Source of the DNA: Deltaproteobacteria bacterium
GTDB lineage: Bacteria > Myxococcota > Myxococcia > Myxococcales > 40CM-4-68-19
Assembly (NCBI GenBank): GCA_025358085.1
Contig: JANYKT010000113.1
Coordinates: 1-52,275 of the forward strand
Reading direction: 5' to 3'
Length of the DNA: 52,275 nt
Below are positions 27,601 through 35,210 of this stretch, piece by piece; position 1 is the stretch's first letter; each line of letters starts with the position of its first letter. The position numbers and the translations under genes are program-made. The notes below the pieces were generated by a model. The model did no database searches. It had not been told where the DNA came from and saw only the letters and a list, made by a program, of their open reading frames with translations.

Positions 27601-29060
27601 GCAGCCTGCAGCTCTCGGCGCAAGCCTCGGCAGTCGACGCCACCGACGGTACCGCGCGCACCGCCACCGCGACCTCTGCCGCCGCGCCCGTCGCGGAGGT
27701 GGTCCAGGTGGCCTCCAATCCATTTGGAGACGGGACGCCCTTCTCGTTCCTCTTCGAGTACACGGGCCAACTTTGGCTCGGCCCCAGCCAGAGCGGCGCC
27801 GGCGCGGTCAGCATGAATGCCGACGGCAGCGGCGCGCAGACCGTGCCCTGGCAGCTCGAGCACGACGCGGGCGCGAGTAACAGTTTCTATGCGGGCAAGC
27901 CGTCGCGCACCATCGGCGCCAGAGGCTGCGCGGCCAACACGGCCTCCTGCGGTCCCGACAACGAGAGCGGCCGCGCGCTCTTTTTCAGCGGCGTCGTCGC
28001 CGGCACCGAGTGGCTCGGCGTCGCGGGCGCGCACACCAACGGCGGCACCGACTACGCGCGTTTTGTCTACTTCTCCAGCCCGGGCTTTCCGCTCGCCGCG
28101 GGAGCCATCGACCTCGCCTACTCCGATCTCGTGAGCAGCCCGTACCTCTCCCAGAGCACCCGCGGCGCCACCGCGGCGGCGGTCTTCCACGACCGGGTCT
28201 ACCTGGGTTTCCAGGACGCGGGCGGCGCGCTGGTCGAGGCGCTGGGCGCGCTGCCGACGCTGCCGGGAACGCAGGCCAAAAACGGCAGCGACCTGAACGA
28301 TATGGGCGCGCGCAACATGACCGGCGTCGGCGGCGGCAGCGGCATCGACAGCATGACCGTGTTCGGCGCCCCGGCCAGCGACGCCATCTATCTGGCCAAC
28401 GGCAATGGCTTGACGCGCTCACTGAATTCGACCCCCACGCGCTGCGGCTGCGTGCTCTTTCTCTGCCTGACCTGCCCCGACTGGACGGACGCGACTCCGA
28501 GCGATTCGCGCTGGAGCAATCGCATCTCGATCACCACCGCGAAGACCTCCGACCTCGAGCCCGCCGATCGCGCGGTCGCGGCAATGGTGACTTTCAAAGG
28601 CAGGCTCTTCGCCGCGCGCAACACCACCAGTGGCCCGCAGCTCTGGTCGTGCGCGCCCACGCAGAGCGGCGGTCAGTGCGGTCCCGCCGATTGGTCCCTC
28701 GTCGCCGCGAACACCGTCGGCGATAACAAGGAGAGCCAATTCAATGACATCAACAATGCGGCCATGACGCTGCTCGCGGCCACCCCGCAACATCTTTACG
28801 TCGGTTTCAATAACCTCGTGCGCGGCCTGGTCGTCTACCGCACTGCCAACGCGATCCTCCCCGCGATGTCCGACTTCACCGGCCGGCTGGGCTGCGCGGC
28901 GTCGGCCAGCGGCTGCGCCGGCTTCGGTGGCGACGGCCTGGGCGCAGGGCTCACGCGCATCTATGACGGCAAGGCGCTCAGCTTCGGCGGCCGCGATTAC
29001 CTGTATGCCGCCGCAGGCACCGGCGTAGCGCCAGTCCGCGTCTTTCGCGCCGCGCAGTAG
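21618..29060 (+). CDS. Giant 2480-aa lipoprotein with 17 CARDB/DUF11-like repeats
   Basis: A TTG at 21618, inside the end of the barrel gene, starts MSFIRRRLAVLFLLAAAAC; the lipobox AAAC places a lipid at residue 19. An IPT/TIG-like domain follows (about 30-130; GLRSVAAQMRIHGGNFFVRAGD and GIYDLTVTSPFG). Then come 17 repeats of 107-117 residues with the consensus VGQTFTVTLxVTNTG, AxAVxP, FxWTF, SGTDANSG and a closing VQT. The last 450 residues form a non-repeated, propeller-like domain with several cysteines (TRCGCVLFLCLTCPDW) and blades such as VFHDRVYLGFQD, MVTFKGRLFAARN and HLYVGFNNLVRG. I take it to be a long surface rod carrying a binding head. Myxobacterial gliding-motility proteins such as AgmC would be worth comparing; I cannot confirm that link. 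Confidence 0.82.
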   Translation: MSFIRRRLAVLFLLAAAACQRGASPASAPFIHDVQPMGGLRSVAAQMRIHGGNFFVRAGDSLGGGGASADGQFTATLGDVPIAVERLEDGELRASIPAGLPAGIYDLTVTSPFGLTAGLRGAWTASDFTPAQLGGVATVVSTVSTGQAFDLTLAVRNSGGTSALAVSAGGPGASCTGATATQAISGGASGNFVWHCVAGEPGVLEVTFAVSGTDAVSGQPIAPAEAILARWQIVQRSSLAAAPLAPPATAETGQLLSFALAVTNTGRATARAVTFPTPTSSGTATLELVSAPGAEDVPGSAQRDFIWTLRATAAGSIALVASGGAGTDENDGLPVAVPRSSWPVELVVTPAQLQAEAVASRAQVSVGQRLEVRVRVANAGLEDASAVSVALQQSGVATLAIEVAPQVATVAGGAAVDFVFGLRAVSAGGVALSFSASGQDALSLAAVLASASSALVIQTPPALSETATASPAQVSTGQTITLRLDVTNAGEATAASVLPVATGARLVQTPPAQELPGGATRTFFWSAVADASGPVTFSLTGAGTDVNSGAAAQLPALASNTIAATTPAALSTTAALDHAQVSVGEPFVLQVTVHNGGGGAATGVRCATPSTTGAGTVSLQASPAPQDIAANGSATFLWSYTATGKGALDLATIATGTDANSGVQIQSAAATPASLTVQTQAVLSGTAALVPARASKGQLVALQLDVTNGGDATATAVTPGAATVTTGTASQQTAPAAQDIAGHAKARFTWTFVAGATGSLQISTSASGTDGNSALAVSTGAVLANASVQSAPALSGAARLSLVQASIGQTLTLFLDVTNAGEATAVAFTPAAPGASSGAAQVTASPAAADVPGKSTVTFQWTIAAQVSGAVDFSLSGTGTDGNGAGPVALTSIISPSLLVQRPAQLSASARLSTSSADVGQDFQLLLDVTNAGEATATNVVPSVPVATGTAVGTLSAQPTSQTVLGNNTTVTFSWTFHSTGAGTAGFSAGATGSDANSGLRVDTGTATSPSIDVVVPASLSATLSAGPSPINHSGAITVTLNVTNTGGAAAKDVLPTLTITGGATLVNPAQQSVQVIGAGKTGSFSWTYRGDTLGTATFAATVAGTDTNTSAPLSANAGSAAVIVQRRAALAGVFSLPAAVDQGQDFTVTLKVSNAGDSAANAVTPLSPALSGSGSILLLATPALSSATIAGGSSAAFSWQYRATSLGTVTLSGGASGTDAVDSGSVSTPAVTSVPLQIQAPAALSASASVSLAQLNVGQTAVFTLHVANTGGAQANAVTGTVPVLGGAGTLSLVSSPVPQAIGAGASFDFVWTYQATAAGSVTLSAGASGTDDNTGSAVVAASAQASLLVQTAALLSASLTAPSTANQGDTITISFAVINSGGATALGVKPAALSSGGVGATLLSGPLPASADVPGGATQIFAWTYGVPTKGSVTFSGSAAGTDANSRAAVPASAGPIQVVVQAGAALAAVCSAPASANQGQNFTVTLTVTNSGVSAALTVAPSALTLAGLGSATLVSGPSPATATITGGNAVAFTWQFTGGVQGPVTFTGAATGVDAVDQRAVSAPSATSGAVQIQAAAVLVATAATSLASVDVGQTFTFTLHVTNTGGGDAKSVTPSAPLLTGTASVSLTTSPGKHDIAGGASFDFVWTFTATGPGTLTLNAGASATDPNSGNSISVPPASASLLVQTPAALAAVTSAPAVANQGDAITLSLTVSNTGGSTAQSVKPAAPVVGGAGATLLSGPLPASANIAGAAAQTFSWTFRAATLGTVTFSGTASGTDANTAAAVSATSPAANMRVQLPATLGLSLTVPVVAVNVGQSFTVTLVASNAGASNANAVTPSALLVSGAGSASAPAPASAVVAGQGSQSFAYQCTGTAAGKLGFSGTAAGSDAVNGSALSASVTSTQVTVQTPSALTASLVIPLGIALADVFTAALTVTNTGDAAAQALVPTIAASGTATVTQASGPLPAAPFMLAGHSSQTFAWTFTATGEGSLQLSAQASAVDATDGTARTATATSAAAPVAEVVQVASNPFGDGTPFSFLFEYTGQLWLGPSQSGAGAVSMNADGSGAQTVPWQLEHDAGASNSFYAGKPSRTIGARGCAANTASCGPDNESGRALFFSGVVAGTEWLGVAGAHTNGGTDYARFVYFSSPGFPLAAGAIDLAYSDLVSSPYLSQSTRGATAAAVFHDRVYLGFQDAGGALVEALGALPTLPGTQAKNGSDLNDMGARNMTGVGGGSGIDSMTVFGAPASDAIYLANGNGLTRSLNSTPTRCGCVLFLCLTCPDWTDATPSDSRWSNRISITTAKTSDLEPADRAVAAMVTFKGRLFAARNTTSGPQLWSCAPTQSGGQCGPADWSLVAANTVGDNKESQFNDINNAAMTLLAATPQHLYVGFNNLVRGLVVYRTANAILPAMSDFTGRLGCAASASGCAGFGGDGLGAGLTRIYDGKALSFGGRDYLYAAAGTGVAPVRVFRAAQ
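22008..27708 (+). repeat. Seventeen-unit CARDB/DUF11-like protein repeat array
   Basis: Seventeen consecutive units of roughly 107-117 codons occupy residues 131-2030 of the giant lipoprotein. Each opens with a PAALxA strand, holds VGQ or NQG, then TLxVTNxG, a P-rich strand, an FxWTF strand and (S/A)GTDxNSG, and closes on VQT or VQx. Repeats diverge at most positions, except in the duplicated block described separately. Confidence 0.85.
24999..27026 (+). repeat. Three-repeat block duplicated in tandem (2 x 1014 bp)
   Basis: Residues 1128-1465 (24999-26012) and 1466-1803 (26013-27026) are each 338 residues and made of repeats of 114, 112 and 112 residues in the same order. Corresponding repeats resemble each other far more than their neighbours: units 10/13 share NQGQ or DQGQ with FTVTL and end QIQA; units 11/14 share GASFDFVWT and ASLLVQT; units 12/15 share NQGD, VKPA and GATLLSGPLPAS. 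There is no length change between copies. Confidence 0.85.
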
Positions 29061-29137
29061 GCACTGTCGCCGCGGTCGTATTCCCTGCGTAGCCGTTCAT
29101 AGGCAGCTCTTCCCGCTTTCTCGGTTAAGCTGCGTCC

Positions 29138-29860
29138 ATGGCGGGCTTCCCGAGCAAGGTCCTGGTCGTCGACGATGAATCCGTGATCCTGCAGATACTG
29201 CGGCAGACGTTCGAGGCCGCGGATCTGCCGGCGCAGTTTGTCTCGTCAGGAGAGGAAGGCGAGGAGGTCATGCAGACCACCCCCTTCGGCTGCCTGCTGG
29301 TGGACAAGAACTTGCGCGGCCTCAACGGCATCGACTTGATGCGGCGAGCGCGACTGCTTCAGCCGCATTGCGCGGCCATCGTCATGACCGGCTTTGCCTC
29401 GGTGGAATCGGCCATCGAGGCGCTGCGGCTTGGCGCCGTCGATTATGTCGAGAAGCCGTTTCCCAGCCTGGAAATCGTGACCAGCAAGGTGCAGCAGGCG
29501 CTCCGCAACGCGCAGGCGCGATTCGAGCGAGAGGCGCTGGTGGAGGAGCTGCTGCATTTCCAGGCTGAGCTATCGAGTCGCGACGACACGCTCGGTGAGC
29601 AGCTGACCGAGATTGAAATTCTCAATGCGCTGGTCGAAGGCCGCGTCGCGCAGGCGGTGCAGGACTTGAAAGATCGGCTGCAGATGATTTCCCGCCAGCT
29701 GGCCGAGAACAAGGGAGGCAACCGGGCCGCGCGCCTCTCGGCGGAGATGGTCCTGGATACGGCCCGCGCCCTCGAGCGGCGCCAGGACTCGGCGCCAGTG
29801 CGGGACGAGGTGGCGCGAATCGTCCGCCAGCTGGAAGACCATCTGACCGTGCTGCGCTGA
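29138..29860 (+). CDS. Response regulator: receiver domain plus C-terminal coiled coil
   Basis: The 240-residue product begins with a complete receiver domain: D12/D13 in LVVDDES, phospho-acceptor D56 in LLVDKNLRG, T84 in IVMTGF and K106 in YVEKPF. Instead of a DNA-binding domain, the C-terminal half is a long helical/coiled-coil segment (about 125-235; REALVEELLHFQAEL, then LTEIEILNALVEGRVAQAVQDLKDRL). Output through protein contact is therefore more likely than direct promoter binding. It lies 77 bp after the giant lipoprotein gene, at the end of the two-kinase unit, and is the only receiver protein there. Confidence 0.85.
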   Translation: MAGFPSKVLVVDDESVILQILRQTFEAADLPAQFVSSGEEGEEVMQTTPFGCLLVDKNLRGLNGIDLMRRARLLQPHCAAIVMTGFASVESAIEALRLGAVDYVEKPFPSLEIVTSKVQQALRNAQARFEREALVEELLHFQAELSSRDDTLGEQLTEIEILNALVEGRVAQAVQDLKDRLQMISRQLAENKGGNRAARLSAEMVLDTARALERRQDSAPVRDEVARIVRQLEDHLTVLR

Positions 29861-29884
29861 CGGGAAGTCCGGGAAGAGGTGGCA

Positions 29885-32056
29885 ATGGCCAATGCCGTCT
29901 TGATTGCTCGCGCAGCGTTGGTCGCGCGCGAGCTCTCCCTTCCGGCGGGCGCGGTGGACCGCACGCTGCAACTCCTCGACGGCGGGGCGACGGTGCCGTT
30001 CATTGCGCGCTATCGGAAGGAAGCGACGGAAGGGCTCGACGACGCGGCCATCCAGCGCGTCAGCGAGCACGCCAAAGTCGTCGATGCCCGCGAGGCGCGG
30101 CGCGCAAGCATCCTTGAATCAGTGCGCGAGCAAGGCGCGCTCACTCCCGCCCTGGAGCAGCAGCTGCGCACCGCCGCCACGCTCGCCCAGCTGGAAGATC
30201 TTTACCTGCCATTCAAGCCGCGCCGTCGTACCCGCGCGCAGGCAGCCAGGGAGAAAGGCCTCGAGCCGCTGGCACGGCTCATCCTCGCGCAGGCTCCGCA
30301 ATCGCCGGCGCGCGAGCAGCTGGGAAAGCCCTTCCTGAGCGCGGGCGCGGGCAGCCTGGACGAGATCTTTGCCGGCGCGCGCGACATCGTTGCCGAGCTG
30401 GTCGCGGAGAGGGCGGAGGTCCGCGCCGACGTGCGCCAGATGTTCTCCGCGCAGGGCGAGCTTCATGTCGAAATCGCGCGCGGTAAAAAGGAGGCGCCGG
30501 AACTCGCGCGCTACCAGGATCATGTCGGGCGCCGCGAGCGTGCCAGCCGCGCGCCTTCGCACCGGCTGCTCGCCGCCGAGCGCGGCGAAAAGGAAGGCGT
30601 GCTCAAAGTGACGGTCGAGCTGCCGCGCGAGCAGGTCTCGGCACAGGTGAAGCGGCGGATCGTCACTGGCCGCGCCGCCGCGCCGCTCGCGCGCGAGCTG
30701 GGCTTCGCGATTGAGGACGCCATCGACCGGCTGCTGCTGCCGTCGCTCGAGAGCGAATACCGGCGCGACCTCAAAGAGCGCGCCGACGAGGAGGCCATCC
30801 GCGTCTTCGCCCGCAACCTCGAGGCGCTCCTTCTCTCGGCACCCATCGGCGCGAAGGCCGTGCTCGCCGTCGATCCGGGGCTGCGCACCGGCTGCAAGGT
30901 GGTCGCTCTCGATGCCTCTGGCGAGGTCCTGGAGCACGCGACCATCTACCCGCACACCGGCCGCGAGCTGGAGGCCGGCAAGGCTTTTGTCGAGCTGGTC
31001 CGCAAGCACGCGCCCGCGGCCGTCGCCATCGGCAACGGGACTGCTGGCCGCGAAACGGAAGCCTTCGTCCGCAAGCTCGGCCTGCCAAAGGAACTCAAGA
31101 TCATCAGTGTCAGCGAGGCGGGCGCGTCGGTGTATTCGGCCTCCGGGCTGGCGCGCGAGGAGCTACCTGCGCTTGATGTCTCGATTCGCGGCGCGGTGTC
31201 CATCGGCCGCCGCCTGCAGGATCCGCTGGCGGAGCTGGTGAAGATCGATCCGCGCAGCATCGGTGTCGGGCAATACCAGCACGACGTCGATCAGCCCGCG
31301 CTGGCGGCGGGGCTCGATCGCGTGGTCGAGATGGTGGTCAATCGCGTTGGCGTGGATCTGAACACTGCCTCCCCGACCCTCTTGCGATCCGTTGCCGGGC
31401 TAGGCCCCGCGCTGGCCAAGGCGGTGGTGGCGCACCGGACCGATCGCGGTCCGTTTCGCACCCGCGCGGCGCTGCGCGAGGTGCCTCGGCTGGGCGCCCG
31501 CGCCTTCGAGCAGTGCGCGGGCTTCCTCCGCATCCGCGGCGGGGACGAGCCGCTCGACGGCAGCGCGGTACATCCCGAGCGCTACCCGCTGGTGGCGCGG
31601 ATGGCGCAGGACCTGGGCCTCCCGCGCGGCACGCTGGTGGGCGACGAGACGCAAGCGCGGCGCATCGAGACTTCACGTTACGTGGACGAGGCCGCGGGCA
31701 TCGGCCTTCCCACCCTGCAGGACATCGTGGCCGAACTGGGGAAGCCGGGTCGCGACCCGCGCGGCGACTTCACCGAGGCAGGCTTCGACGCCGCCATCAC
31801 CGAGCTCGCTCACGTCAAGCCCGGCATGACCCTCAATGGCGTCGTGACCAACGTGGCAGCCTTCGGCGCCTTCGTGGACCTGGGCGTGCACCAGGACGGG
31901 CTGGTGCACGTGAGCGAACTGGCCCACCGCTTCATCAGAGATCCGGCCGAGGTGGTGAAGGTCGGCGACCGCGTACGCGTCAAGGTGCTCGCGGTGGACT
32001 TGCCCCGCCGACGCATCGGCTTGTCGATCAAGGCGCTTCAAGAACCGCGCGACTGA
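29885..32056 (+). CDS. tex: Tex-family RNA-binding transcription accessory protein
   Basis: The ATG at 29885 has GAGG five bases upstream; a GTG two codons earlier is possible. The product (about 723 aa) is collinear with Tex/SPT6-like proteins. It has an N-terminal helical Tex domain (1-190, with VPFIARYRKEATEGLDDAAI), a YqgF/RNase-H-like domain (about 320-450; AVDPGLRTGCKVVALD, AIGNGTAGRETEAFV), a helix-hairpin-helix domain (about 490-555; VAGLGPALAKAVVAHR) and a C-terminal S1 domain (about 645-720; LNGVVTNVAAFGAFVDLGVHQDGLVHVSEL). Tex binds RNA polymerase and RNA in the cytoplasm. It is 24 bp after the response-regulator gene, so it may share its transcript, though the roles are probably unrelated. 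Confidence 0.95.
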   Translation: MANAVLIARAALVARELSLPAGAVDRTLQLLDGGATVPFIARYRKEATEGLDDAAIQRVSEHAKVVDAREARRASILESVREQGALTPALEQQLRTAATLAQLEDLYLPFKPRRRTRAQAAREKGLEPLARLILAQAPQSPAREQLGKPFLSAGAGSLDEIFAGARDIVAELVAERAEVRADVRQMFSAQGELHVEIARGKKEAPELARYQDHVGRRERASRAPSHRLLAAERGEKEGVLKVTVELPREQVSAQVKRRIVTGRAAAPLARELGFAIEDAIDRLLLPSLESEYRRDLKERADEEAIRVFARNLEALLLSAPIGAKAVLAVDPGLRTGCKVVALDASGEVLEHATIYPHTGRELEAGKAFVELVRKHAPAAVAIGNGTAGRETEAFVRKLGLPKELKIISVSEAGASVYSASGLAREELPALDVSIRGAVSIGRRLQDPLAELVKIDPRSIGVGQYQHDVDQPALAAGLDRVVEMVVNRVGVDLNTASPTLLRSVAGLGPALAKAVVAHRTDRGPFRTRAALREVPRLGARAFEQCAGFLRIRGGDEPLDGSAVHPERYPLVARMAQDLGLPRGTLVGDETQARRIETSRYVDEAAGIGLPTLQDIVAELGKPGRDPRGDFTEAGFDAAITELAHVKPGMTLNGVVTNVAAFGAFVDLGVHQDGLVHVSELAHRFIRDPAEVVKVGDRVRVKVLAVDLPRRRIGLSIKALQEPRD

Positions 32057-32092
32057 GGGCTCGCTTGCTTGGCCTGGATTCAACTTCTTGAG

Positions 32093-32122
32093 GAACTGGA
32101 CTGCCCGGTTCTAGACCAGTTC
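32093..32122 (+). terminator. Inverted repeat after tex
   Basis: GAACTGG (32093-32099) and CCAGTTC (32116-32122) can form a seven-base perfect stem with a 16-base loop, 37 bp after the tex stop. A T-rich stretch does not follow directly (TTTTG occurs further on). It is a weak candidate for the end of the tex transcript. Confidence 0.3.
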
Positions 32123-32265
32123 GCGGAACTCCCATCACTTTTGTAAGAAAAGTTTTGCCCCGCCTCCCACGCCCGTGAGGGAGCGTGCATTGGCAGCAAT
32201 GTTGCTCAATGGGTGTGCACGGACGGCTCGACGGGTCCGAGGGGCACTAGAGAGGGGCGGTCATC

Positions 32266-32487
32266 ATGGTTCGTTCGATTGCGGCAGCAGCGGCAGTTTT
32301 CGCAGTGGCATTAACGGCGCTTCAACGCACAAGTCAGATTGCATCCGGCCTCGGCGAGCCGGTGATCCTGGTTGGAATGGGTATCCTTTACATCGGCTTT
32401 TCAAAGCTTTTGCATCCGATCGCCGGATTGAGCGGCCACGGTCTCGGCGGCATCGTCTTGAATCACCCGACTGCAACGGCGGCCTAG
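32266..32487 (+). CDS. Small hydrophobic membrane protein
   Basis: The ATG at 32266 is preceded by a GAGGGG-like site. The 73-residue product has an Ala-rich N-terminal segment that could be a signal or a first membrane helix, and a second hydrophobic helix (EPVILVGMGILYIGFSKLLHP). No family is recognised. The size, the two hydrophobic stretches and the ribosome site support a real gene, but only weakly. Confidence 0.45.
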   Translation: MVRSIAAAAAVFAVALTALQRTSQIASGLGEPVILVGMGILYIGFSKLLHPIAGLSGHGLGGIVLNHPTATAA

Positions 32488-32494
32488 AAGCAGC

Positions 32495-32532
32495 ACGGCC
32501 GCTCACCCGCAGGCAAGGGGGAGCGCGGCCGT
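32495..32532 (+). terminator. GC-rich stem-loop between two plus-strand genes
   Basis: ACGGCCGCTC (32495-32504) can pair with GAGCGCGGCCGT (32521-32532), apart from a two-base bulge. It lies directly after the small membrane-protein gene and 60 bp before the lipoprotein gene. There is no T run, so termination is plausible but unproven. Confidence 0.4.
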
Positions 32533-32592
32533 CGCTCGCAGACAAATCAATCCATTCGCACATTCGCGCTCTTGCCTTTCAAGGAGTGCCGC

Positions 32593-33987
32593 ATGCGTCG
32601 CTGGAACCTTTGTGCCGGTCTGCTGCTCGCGATTGCATCCGCATGCTCGCCGGTCGATACGGGCTCGAGCTCAGTAGGCCCGGGCTCGGATGGCGGCCCC
32701 ATCTTTACCGGCGGCGACGGGACTGGCAACAGCGCGGATGCGGGTTCGACTGGCGGCGGCGCGACGCTGGACGCGGGCGGGGGACCTGCGCTCGACGCGG
32801 GCTCGACCGGTGGCAGGACCGACGGTGGCACGGCGGGCGACGGCGGGACTGGAGACGCCGGCTCGGGAGGAGGCGGTAGCGGCATCGATGCAGGGTCGGG
32901 CGGTGGTAGCGGCACCGATGCAGGGTCGGGCGGCGGCGGTGGCATCGATGCAGGCTCGGGCGGCGGCGCAAGCGACGGAGGCTCGACCGGCGGGGGAGTT
33001 GCGAGCGGCTGCGACGGAGTTCTGCCCACCAGCGCGCCAGCCGCGTCCACAGCCATCGTTCCGCACACCGCAGGACAGGCTTGCTACTACTTTACCAGTG
33101 ATCAGAAGGGAGACGTCGCCGCGGAAGCTCACTCCGGAGTCGACCCCGCCGAGACGCTCGGCAATACGCATTGGCAGGTGTATTCGCCCGCTGGAAGCCC
33201 GACTGGCCGCTTCAATGCTGGTGCTGATCTCTATGGGGAGCCGGACGGCTTCGAAGGCGGCTCGCGCGACGCGACCTCGACCTCCATCGTCAAGTGGTCC
33301 ATCACCGGCGCCGAAACGAAGCGAGTGCTGCTCGCTGGCGCGGACTGCACCGGCAGAGCTTTCCTGGCCGTCTACAATGGCGTGCTCGGGCTTGGCGGCT
33401 GCACCGACGGAGTTCTGACGGGCGTGATCTTTGACGCGACGGGGAGTGCGGTGTTGAGCCGCACCATCGTGAACCAACCGGTGGACGCGAGCGGCGTGAC
33501 GGACTTTCAGGGCCGCTCGGTCGTGGTACTCGCGGGAAGCACAGTCGGCGTAGCCGCGGCGTATGCAGCGCGATGGTTCGACAAGACGCTTTCGCCAATG
33601 ACTCCCTGGTTCGCCCTTCCAGGCTCGGGTCCGCACCCCTCGCTGCAGCCCCTCATCGGCGGTGGTGCTGCTTACAAAGTCGCCGACAACTGGGTAGCGA
33701 CCCTGGTCAGCGGGATCGCGGGAGCGTCAGCGCCTCCTGCATTCCTTGCGGGCCACACGAAGAACGACTTCCGCGTCGTTCGCAATGGCCGCGCCTATGC
33801 GCGCATCGCCCAATACGGGGCCGCTGAGCCCCGCAACAAGCTCGAGCTCTATGACGCCGCAAGTAATCATTGCGGAACAGGAACCTTCCCGGGCGAGGGC
33901 CTCACTGTCGGACACGACGGGACCGTCTTCGCGAGCGGCGGCGATGGCGGCTGCAACGTGTCCTGGTACTCTGGAGTCCTCCGCTGA
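32593..33987 (+). CDS. Gly/Ser/Asp-rich surface lipoprotein
   Basis: AAGGAG lies six bases before the ATG at 32593, which fixes the start. The signal peptide (MRRWNLCAGLLLAIASAC) has a lipobox ending at Cys18. Residues 20-135 are a low-complexity Gly/Ser/Asp/Ala linker built from DAGSGGG-type units, a style common in myxobacterial outer-membrane lipoproteins. The remaining 325 residues form a beta-rich domain with few, probably paired, cysteines (GADCTGRAF, LGGCTDGV, SNHCGTG, DGGCNVSW). Its repeated strands (FLAVYNGVLGL, RSVVVLAGSTVGVAA) suggest a propeller. It has no enzymatic motif. It is probably a surface-exposed binding protein; the ligand is unknown. Confidence 0.75.
   Translation: MRRWNLCAGLLLAIASACSPVDTGSSSVGPGSDGGPIFTGGDGTGNSADAGSTGGGATLDAGGGPALDAGSTGGRTDGGTAGDGGTGDAGSGGGGSGIDAGSGGGSGTDAGSGGGGGIDAGSGGGASDGGSTGGGVASGCDGVLPTSAPAASTAIVPHTAGQACYYFTSDQKGDVAAEAHSGVDPAETLGNTHWQVYSPAGSPTGRFNAGADLYGEPDGFEGGSRDATSTSIVKWSITGAETKRVLLAGADCTGRAFLAVYNGVLGLGGCTDGVLTGVIFDATGSAVLSRTIVNQPVDASGVTDFQGRSVVVLAGSTVGVAAAYAARWFDKTLSPMTPWFALPGSGPHPSLQPLIGGGAAYKVADNWVATLVSGIAGASAPPAFLAGHTKNDFRVVRNGRAYARIAQYGAAEPRNKLELYDAASNHCGTGTFPGEGLTVGHDGTVFASGGDGGCNVSWYSGVLR
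32881..32970 (+). repeat. Three 30-bp tandem repeats in the lipoprotein linker
   Basis: Units 32881-32910, 32911-32940 and 32941-32970 are nearly identical, each beginning GGCA(T/C)CGATGCAGG and encoding G(I/T)DAGSGGG plus one residue. Being a multiple of three, they can change in number without breaking the frame, so linker length may vary between strains. Confidence 0.75.
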
Positions 33988-34019
33988 AGTGAGGCAATCG
34001 GCCAGCTCGCCCTATCGCT

Positions 34020-35210
34020 TTACTGCCGCGGGGCGGTGCTCACCGAGCCGTCCTGCACGTCGGTCCAATAGACCGCGCGGCCGTCGAGCGCGAGCCCGAC
34101 CAGATCCTGCGCTCCGGAGATCAATTCCACGGGCGCGGCCGCGCCGGCGGGCAACAGCATCACGTGCCCGCCGAGCGAATTGACCCAGTACAGGCTACCC
34201 GCATCCACCAGCAGATCGCTCGGCTAAGTTCTGCCCCGCGGCCAGCGTCACCACCGCGCCGCCGGAGATCGGTGCCTTGCGCACCAGCCCGCCCTCGGTG
34301 GTCCAGTAGACGAACGTCCACCGCGATGGCCTGCGGCTGCGACTCGCGATGGTGGTGCCGGCGCCCCCCATCAAGGGCACCTTCCGCACCTCGCGCGGCT
34401 CTGCGGGGTCGGTGGCCTGGAATCCATTGGTCCAATAGACGCTGCTTGAATCCAGCGCGAGATCGAGCGGGCGCTGCCCGCTCGCCAGGACGATCAGGTT
34501 CGCGCCGTCGAGTCCGGCGCGGCGGACGGTCCCGTCCTGGTTCGTCCAGAAGACGCCGTCGTGGCTCGCCGCCAGCCGCAGCGGACTGCCGCCCTGCACC
34601 ACCGCCACCGGCGCGCCGCCGCTCACGGAGACTTTCATGATCCCCGCGCCCGCAACGTTCCCGCTCGCGTCCGGCGCGGTCCGCCCGGAGTTGCCCCAAA
34701 ACAAATAGCCATCGAGCAGCGCGAGATCGTACGGCGCGGCCTGACCGCTGGCGAGGGCGACGGCGGGCCCGCCGGCCTTGGCCGCTTTCATCACCGCTCC
34801 GTCGGCGAGGCGATTGCCGACATCGGTCCAATAGACAAAAGCATCGTCCACGACAACCGCAAAGGGATGCGCCTGTCCGTCCACCAGAACCGTGCCCTGA
34901 TATCGCGGCGCCGGCGCCGCGCACGCCGCCGCGGTGCAGAATTGATTGCCGCCGCAGGAGAAGCACGCCGCGCCGAGCAGACCGGCGAGATTGAATCGCA
35001 GACCGCGCAGGCGGCGCCGCCGGTGCCGCAGCCGGAGATGGCGGTGCCGGCGCGACAGGTGGGCCCGACGCAGCAGCCGTCGCAGTTTCCCGGATTGCAG
35101 GCGGCGCAGTCGGCGGCCGAGCCCGCGCACTTCACCTGCTCGCGCGCACAGCCGCAGAGAGCCGACGCGACCACGACGGACCAGACGCGCAGGGCGAGCG
35201 TTCCGGGCAT
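34020..35210 (-). pseudogene. Broken YWT-type beta-propeller lipoprotein gene
   Basis: The start at 35210 gives a lipoprotein signal (MPGTLALRVWSVVVASALCGC) and a Cys-rich head (CAGSAADCAACNPGNCDGCC). The frame is lost near 34970-35000 after CAVCDSISPVC and resumes in another frame as CFSCGGNQFC. Seven blade motifs then follow: FVYWTDVG, YLFWGNSG, GVFWTNQDG, SVYWTNGF, FVYWTTEGG, SLYWVNSLGG and AVYWTDVQDG. These suggest a seven-bladed propeller. A short out-of-frame stretch precedes the fifth blade, and a further one-base shift near 34225 separates the last two blades from the rest. Either this is a decayed gene or the assembly holds several indels. An intact version would be a secreted propeller lipoprotein of about 400 aa. 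Confidence 0.7.

Noticed and set aside
22008-27708. Regular repeats as a CRISPR array
   Set aside because: Units are about 330 bp, in frame and protein-level; there are no short identical repeats with spacers and no cas genes.
32093-32122. Strong intrinsic terminator after tex
   Set aside because: The stem is real but there is no T run, so it is kept only as a low-confidence feature.
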